DNA of 64,000 bases from Lepraria neglecta (taxonomy: Eukaryota; Ascomycota; Lecanoromycetes; Lecanorales; Stereocaulaceae), in contig CM065651.1 in the NCBI GenBank assembly GCA_033220425.1, forward strand, positions 2,852,001 through 2,916,000, written 5' to 3'. Each line of letters starts with the position of its first letter. Position 1 is the stretch's first letter. The notes beneath the pieces were generated by a model. The model made no database searches, was not told the DNA's origin, and saw only the letters and a list, made by a program, of their open reading frames with translations. The position numbers and the translations under genes were made by a program. Positions 59,411 through 64,000 of the stretch are shown in pieces.

Positions 59411-61618
59411 CTAGCTCTCGGCAGCAACAGCCCCATTTCCTCTCGTCGAGCCTCGTCCCCTCCCACTGAAGCTCCCACGCTGGCCACGATAGCCACGCCC
59501 ACGACCGCGGCCCCTGAATCCACCGCGGTATCCATTGTCAACGCTGCCCTGCCCGAAAGTCTCGAGGTTCTTCTTCTGTTCCTCCGATCTGAACTCACGA
59601 CCGCCGAGCCTCTTATCGTCCCGGTCTTTGCTCTCGCTCGAGATATTGTCGAAGAATGAAGAGCTCTTGTTGTAACCCGATGCGGCTGGGATGGTGACAC
59701 TCTGCTCGCTACCACGACGAGCACCGTTGATAGAAGCCTCTGCTGATGCGTCATTTGAGCCGTCAATGGGGCTGCCGATAGTGTCTCCAGTGGCGATAGC
59801 CTCCTTGACAAGATCTTGCTTGTTGAATTTGGCATTGGCCTCTGCAAAGTCGTAGTCCGTCTTTGGGACTTCTAACTTTTTCGTCTGCTCATCACGAGGT
59901 CTACCACCACGGTAACCCCCTCTTCCGCCACGATGACCAGCAGCGTAGCCACCTGTGCCTGGCTGCCTTGATGTCCGGATATTGTCATTAGTCCTCATCT
60001 CATTGACTTTCTTGGTCAAGTTGTCCATAGCATTGGTCTCTCCGTTAGTTTGCTTCTTCTGTCCTGGCGCAGGAGGTAGCTTGGCCATGGCAGCCGCAAC
60101 AGCTGCCCTAGCGTCGCGGTTCGCGTCTTCAAGAGACTTTGTGGGAATTTGAGTCGGACGTGGTGCAGCTAGGTTCGCGGATGCTAGTGCTTGTGCTTGC
60201 GTGGTGAGAGGCGCGACTTTAGCAGTATTTGACTGTGAAGTACTATTGACAGGCGCTTTGGGCTTGGCTGCAGGGCTCATGATTGGAACAGCGGGCATGA
60301 TACGTCCGCTCTTTGGTACAGTCTGTGCTGGCTTAGCTGCGGTGGGGGCATCCTTAGCCACTGTAGGCGCTGGTGGAGCCAAAGCCTCGGCGACATTGGG
60401 CTTTGATTCCGTTGGCGGCGGTGGACAATTTTGGGTCACCACTGGCGCTGGTGTGGTAGATGAGCTGGGGAGCTTGACGGTGGCGGCTGGCTTCTCGATT
60501 GGGACCTCCTGCTGGGGTGCTGTCGATTGGGCGTTGATTGGCGATTGCTCAGCAGCTGTTTCGGGGTTTGATGCTTGGCCTCGCTGCATCGGTGGCTGGC
60601 CTGGAGGACCAAATGGCCCAGGAGGTTGATAGAATTGGCTAGGGGGTGGATGAGGAAAGCCTTGTCCAGGTGGCGGATACCAGCCAGGCGGAGGAGATCC
60701 GTACGGCATACCAGGGTAGCCATATGGTGGGAATCCTTGGGGTCCTGGACCTTGTGGACCGAAGCGCTGGTTGGGTGGAGGAGGATAGTTGTAAGGAAAA
60801 GGGGGCTGTTGCCGGAAGCGTCCAGGACCCTGCTGTGGTTGTTGCTGGCTGGGGAAATGCTGGTGTTGTTGAAAATTCGGGGTTTGCTGAGGCGGCCCAG
60901 AGCGGTTCTGCTGAGGAGGTTGCTGGGTCTGGGCTTGTGGAGCTGCAGAAGGAGTTCCGGCTGGGCGAGCATTCTGTGGATGAGACCTGGTTAGCAACCT
61001 GTTCAAGGAAAGAGCAGCTGCGCTCAAGCTCATGCGAAGAACGTAGGTAGATCAGAAGGAAGGCAACGGAGATATCCACACGGTTTTGCGCTCTCGGTGG
61101 TAACAATAAATGATTTACATCCGAAATACTTCATCATTCAATGGGCTCGCACGCGGCACGTGGCATTGCGTAGAAGCCCGACCATCAACAGCATCCAAAT
61201 TATGAAAGCCACTCACCCCAAGTATAGCAGGATCATCAGGCACCTGCGGCTGCTGCACAGTCGTCTTCTCCGGCTCCTTCTCAATCCTCAAATCCTTGAC
61301 ATCACTTCCACGAAAGACAATATATTCATAGACGTTGTCAGAGGGCGGGATCTCATTTTCGGGGTCGCGACCCTCTGTGCCAAAGGACTTGACTTGCTCG
61401 AGGGCGACGGTGGAGTTTTCGGAGCTGATTTCGTGAAGGGTGCCGACGTAGCTATTGAGGTGTTAGCTTGAGGCTGTAGCCAGTGGTGGGTGAGTGGGGT
61501 GAAACTTACCGAATGTCTCGCTTTGAGATGAGGGAAATGCGTGAGCTTCATGACGCTGTTAGCTTGGGTTCACAACAGGACGGCAGCTGCTATAGCCTCA
61601 CCCGATGTATTCAGCCAT
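59411..61618 (-). CDS. SCD6: Scd6/LSM14 (RAP55, Sum2) translation repressor and decapping activator
   Basis: P-body protein that represses translation initiation and promotes decapping. Four exons: 61,618-61,602, 61,545-61,510, 61,451-61,217 and 60,973-59,411 (the last intron is 243 bp), giving 616 residues. Exons 1-3 encode the LSm14 domain (MAEYIGSRISLISKRDIRYVGTLHEI ... YEYIVFRGSDVKDL). A long Pro/Gln-rich region follows, then a short RGG patch, the FDF region (KTDYDFAEANAKFNKQ), the FFD box (SSSFFDNISSE), the TFG box (FRSEEQKKNLETFGQG) and a C-terminal RGG tract. The order is the full family architecture. The first two exons are 17 and 36 bases and were placed by matching the LSm text; the splice sites are standard. 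It is divergent from the KPWE-motif gene. Confidence 0.93.
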
Positions 61619-61894
61619 GGCTCTGTGGAGCGCTAAAAGCGCGGGTGGAATGTGGGATGTAAAAGCTTGCTCAAATGATTTGCGGTGTCGCGAAGAAGAA
61701 GAAGAGAGGGAGGAGGAAGAAAGAAAGAAAGAAAGGTGGATACGTGGTTAAGGTAAGAATGAGAATGTTGTGGGTGTTGTGGAAACTCTGGCGGAGTGAT
61801 GTCGCATAAAATTACAAGCGGGTGCAGCCTTATGAAGGTCTTGGCATTGCTTTGTGCAGCCAATATCCAACTGCGGCCCAAGATGAACATTTAA
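61619..61894. promoter_or_regulatory. Divergent promoter, SCD6 / KPWE-motif gene
   Basis: Gap of 276 bp with a GA-rich tract near 61,695-61,735 (GAAGAAGAAG then GAAAGAAAGAAAGAAAG). The tract is probably part of the SCD6 leader or a nucleosome-free promoter element. The assignment is inferred. Confidence 0.35.
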
Positions 61895-62545
61895 ATGTTA
61901 AAGATGACTTCTCAAGGAACTCCTACACCTTCCAGGTTTGAGGGGCAAGGTGCGGCACTTTATGAGCAGCTTGAAGCCTACCCGTGGGATTCGGACCCCG
62001 AGTTCCAAAGCGGTCTACAAGCTATCCTCGGCCAAGATCCTTCTCCAGATCAAGCGCAACATCTGACACTACGCGCACGATGCTTCTATTTTTCGCGGTA
62101 TGTAACTTCTACAGATATTTATCAGGGATCTTATGTACTGATGCAATGAGTCTACAGCAAGAATAACATCCCCGTCGACTTCAACGCCTACCAAACATGG
62201 CGCTCTCAACGAGCAAACTCCTCTCTTCCCAATGGCACTTCCTCTACCGCTCCAATCTCAAATTCAACCGCTCCAAGTATTGTCTCATCAGGCTCAGGGC
62301 AGGCTGCTCGAAATGAGACAAATGCCACAACTACCAGCTCAGAGCCACCAGCACCATATCCAACTTCCTTCAGCCAGATAGTCGAGCTGATCACAAATGG
62401 TCAGCCAATACCTGGAATTCAGGAAGTACCAGATACCGTACTGGAAGGGCAGGCTTCTCAGGCCACTACAACGAAGCGGAAAAAGCCGTGGGAAGCGGAC
62501 GACGCAGAGGGCGCCGAGACTGGTAGAACAATAATCAATGCATGA
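61895..62545 (+). CDS. KPWE-motif protein, Pex39-like peroxisomal import factor
   Basis: Two exons: 61,895-62,097 and 62,158-62,545, giving 196 residues (a second ATG at 61,904 is also possible). The N-terminal ~80 residues are a compact helical region (GAALYEQLEAYPWDSDPEF ... VDFNAYQTWR). A Ser/Thr-rich linker follows. The signature block is SFSQIVELITNGQPIPGIQ, then PDTVLEGQ, ending in KKPWE (KPWE at 177-180). That Ser-Phe...Pro-Gly-Ile...KPWE layout is the KPWE domain, also found at the end of some fungal Pex14 proteins and in the small protein Pex39, which helps Pex7 import PTS2 cargo. There is no Pex14 membrane-anchor domain here, so the stand-alone Pex39-like reading is preferred. Function is inferred from the motif. 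Confidence 0.7.
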
Positions 62546-63186
62546 GAGAAAGGACAGTGGTATTCAATGCTGGTACCAGCCACGCGTGACGAATAGACGA
62601 TGGAAGCATGATATTCTATTGCTATAACACTACTGACTCTCGAGTGGGCACATGGCCAGATAATAGTACAAGTAAAGGATGAGCTACCTCCGATTTTCTG
62701 CTGATCTGTCCACACCTCCATAAAGCTGTTGCTCGGACAAGCGCCATCGATACAGTCGATACAGTAGTCGAGATACAAAAAGGAGTAGTCTCCGAAGAAG
62801 TGAGAATGAAGACTGTGAAATCTGTCTGTGAGCATTGCATGCAAGCTGTGTTAGTATTAGAACTCTCCGCCGACTCTGTTGGTAATGTCCCTTTTGACTT
62901 TTCCAATGACTCCGGGATCCGAAATCCATTGCGTATGACCTAGGTCAAAGAGTAGTGCTGGTCTAGGATGAAATATGATGAATAAGAATGTGGTAAATTG
63001 GAAACGAATGTGGTGAATGACCGATGAAACCATAGTGTGCCCAAGATGCGAAGCCAGGGTTTGAGCAATATGCTAGCTCCTGAATTTCTGAGGCAACATA
63101 CGTCTGGAGTTTGACGGTCCTAAAGGTGGTGTAGCAGAGGAGCCATCCAAGCATGTGCCCAAGATTGAGAGCGGGAAGCATGGCGT
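62546..63186. other. Intergenic, 3' of the Pumilio gene
   Basis: About 640 bp between the convergent KPWE gene and the Pumilio gene. Overlapping minus-strand frames (62,458-62,930) disagree in frame and show no domain. It likely contains both 3' UTRs; that of a PUF gene may be long. Confidence 0.4.
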
Positions 63187-64000
63187 TCAGCGGTAAGCTC
63201 CACCAAAACGAGGAATGTTGCTAGTGTTCTGGATACTGAAAGAGCGAGTGGGTGGAAGTCCAACGCCGACACCTGGGCCGGGATGAGTTGCGTATGCCGG
63301 GTTGCAGCAGAGCATTCCTACACGGGAGCCGAATTTGGAGCCACGTAGGGAGACCATGTGCTTGCTACAAAGCATTAGCTGGTATGAAAACGCACAAGGG
63401 CTTGTCTCCACCTACCGGATATGGGAAGCCACAATGTCACGGTGGGTTGGGTTGGCGTGCGTGAGGATGTACTGGATGAGGTAGTTTCCATACTGGTCGC
63501 TGGCGACTACAGAGGATCAGCAAAGGCAAGGAATACACACTAGGATGACCTACTGTCGATCAAGGGGATACGAGGACGATCAGCACGTCCTTCGCATACA
63601 CGCTCGAGGTAGTGCTCTAAAAATTCAGCACCGCCGATCTTGAGACATTTCTCGACCACCTTCGATGCGAATTGATCCATGCTATACTCAGTAGCATATC
63701 GGAGAACGTGATCGATAGCACGGCTTCGGTCAGCAGGTGCCCCGTGCTCGCAGATGTGTTGAATGCACCAGTTGCCAAATTGACCATGAGCAACGATGTC
63801 GATGCTGTTCAGGACCTCAGTGATGCAAGGACGCTGTTCGAGATGTAAGTCAGCAGTATCATCTGAAGTAGTATGGAATTCACAAGTGTTTGAGAAGCTG
63901 GCTTAGAAGTGCCTGGAATAAGCGGAAGACAACGTACCTTGTCTTCTTCCAAACAGTTCTCGAAGATGTTCTGTACCACTAAACTACCAGTTTCCCCTAG
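63187..64000 (-). CDS. Pumilio (PUF) RNA-binding protein, 3' part, Jsn1/Puf2-like
   Basis: The 3' end of a minus-strand gene that continues past the right edge. Visible exons: from beyond 64,000 to 63,938, then 63,833-63,554, 63,506-63,416 and 63,364-63,187 (stop). Two complete PUF repeats can be read. They include the RNA-contact helices DIVAHGQFGNWCIQHICEHG and YSMDQFASKVVEKCL, then SDQYGNYLIQYILTHA. The end is KHMVSLRGSKFGSRVGMLC followed by a Pro/Gly-rich tail (PGPGVGVGLPPTRS). The style fits the fungal Jsn1/Puf2 group, which also carries RRMs upstream; those would lie outside the window. PUF proteins bind 3' UTRs and recruit deadenylation and decapping factors. Subgroup assignment is tentative. 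Confidence 0.82.

Overview
The window is nuclear DNA of a filamentous ascomycete (Pezizomycotina). The genes are broken by short introns of about 47-100 bp with GTAAGT-like donors and CTAAC/CTGAC-like branch sites. Several families found here are typical of filamentous fungi: HET-like proteins, WD40 repeats of NLR type, 2EXR-like proteins, a KDM4-type demethylase and a FacC-type carnitine acetyltransferase. The left edge is AT-rich and stop-ridden in the way left by repeat-induced point mutation (RIP). A leotiomycete (Helotiales-like) origin is my impression from protein resemblance, not something the sequence proves.

Positions 1-16,000 are an accessory region. It opens with a RIP-decayed Ty3/Gypsy chromovirus fossil and a RIP-decayed pogo/Fot1-like DNA transposon. 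Next come a 5'-truncated WD40 pseudogene of the NLR type, a head-to-head pair of paralogous HET-like genes, a frame-shifted short-chain dehydrogenase and a 2EXR-like gene. Long stretches hold nothing I can identify.

Positions 17,200-35,500 are mostly conserved housekeeping genes: NUP57/NUP54, the NDUFA8-type complex I subunit, an EDC4/Ge-1-type decapping scaffold, an M1 aminopeptidase with two plausible starts, and the Rab GTPase YPT1. A degenerate SLIP-GC/dynamin-like GTPase pseudogene (25.7-29.1 kb) sits among them. The in-frame stops I could check in the WD40 and GTPase pseudogenes fit C-to-T changes in CpA context, as RIP would produce.

Positions 36,200-39,200 carry four small minus-strand genes, each predicted to encode a single-pass membrane protein. 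One of them (37,874-38,730) can only be seen after splicing three exons. Its tail contains a duplicated element with a KVSF or KVTF core, which resembles a protein phosphatase 1 docking site.

Positions 39,700-64,000 contain a WD40 protein, a FacC-type carnitine acetyltransferase, a 1.1-kb element with about 93-bp terminal inverted repeats, an RGG-box protein, and a KDM4-family JmjN/JmjC/ePHD demethylase. These are followed by a secreted repeat protein, a tiny four-exon CENP-W histone-fold gene divergent from RAD57, an Scd6/LSM14 protein divergent from a KPWE-motif (Pex39-like) protein, and the 3' part of a Pumilio gene running off the right end. EDC4, Scd6 and Pumilio all act in cytoplasmic mRNA repression or decay, but they are not adjacent and I do not claim a cluster.

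All exon boundaries were read by eye from splice signals and frame continuity. No alignment or search was run.
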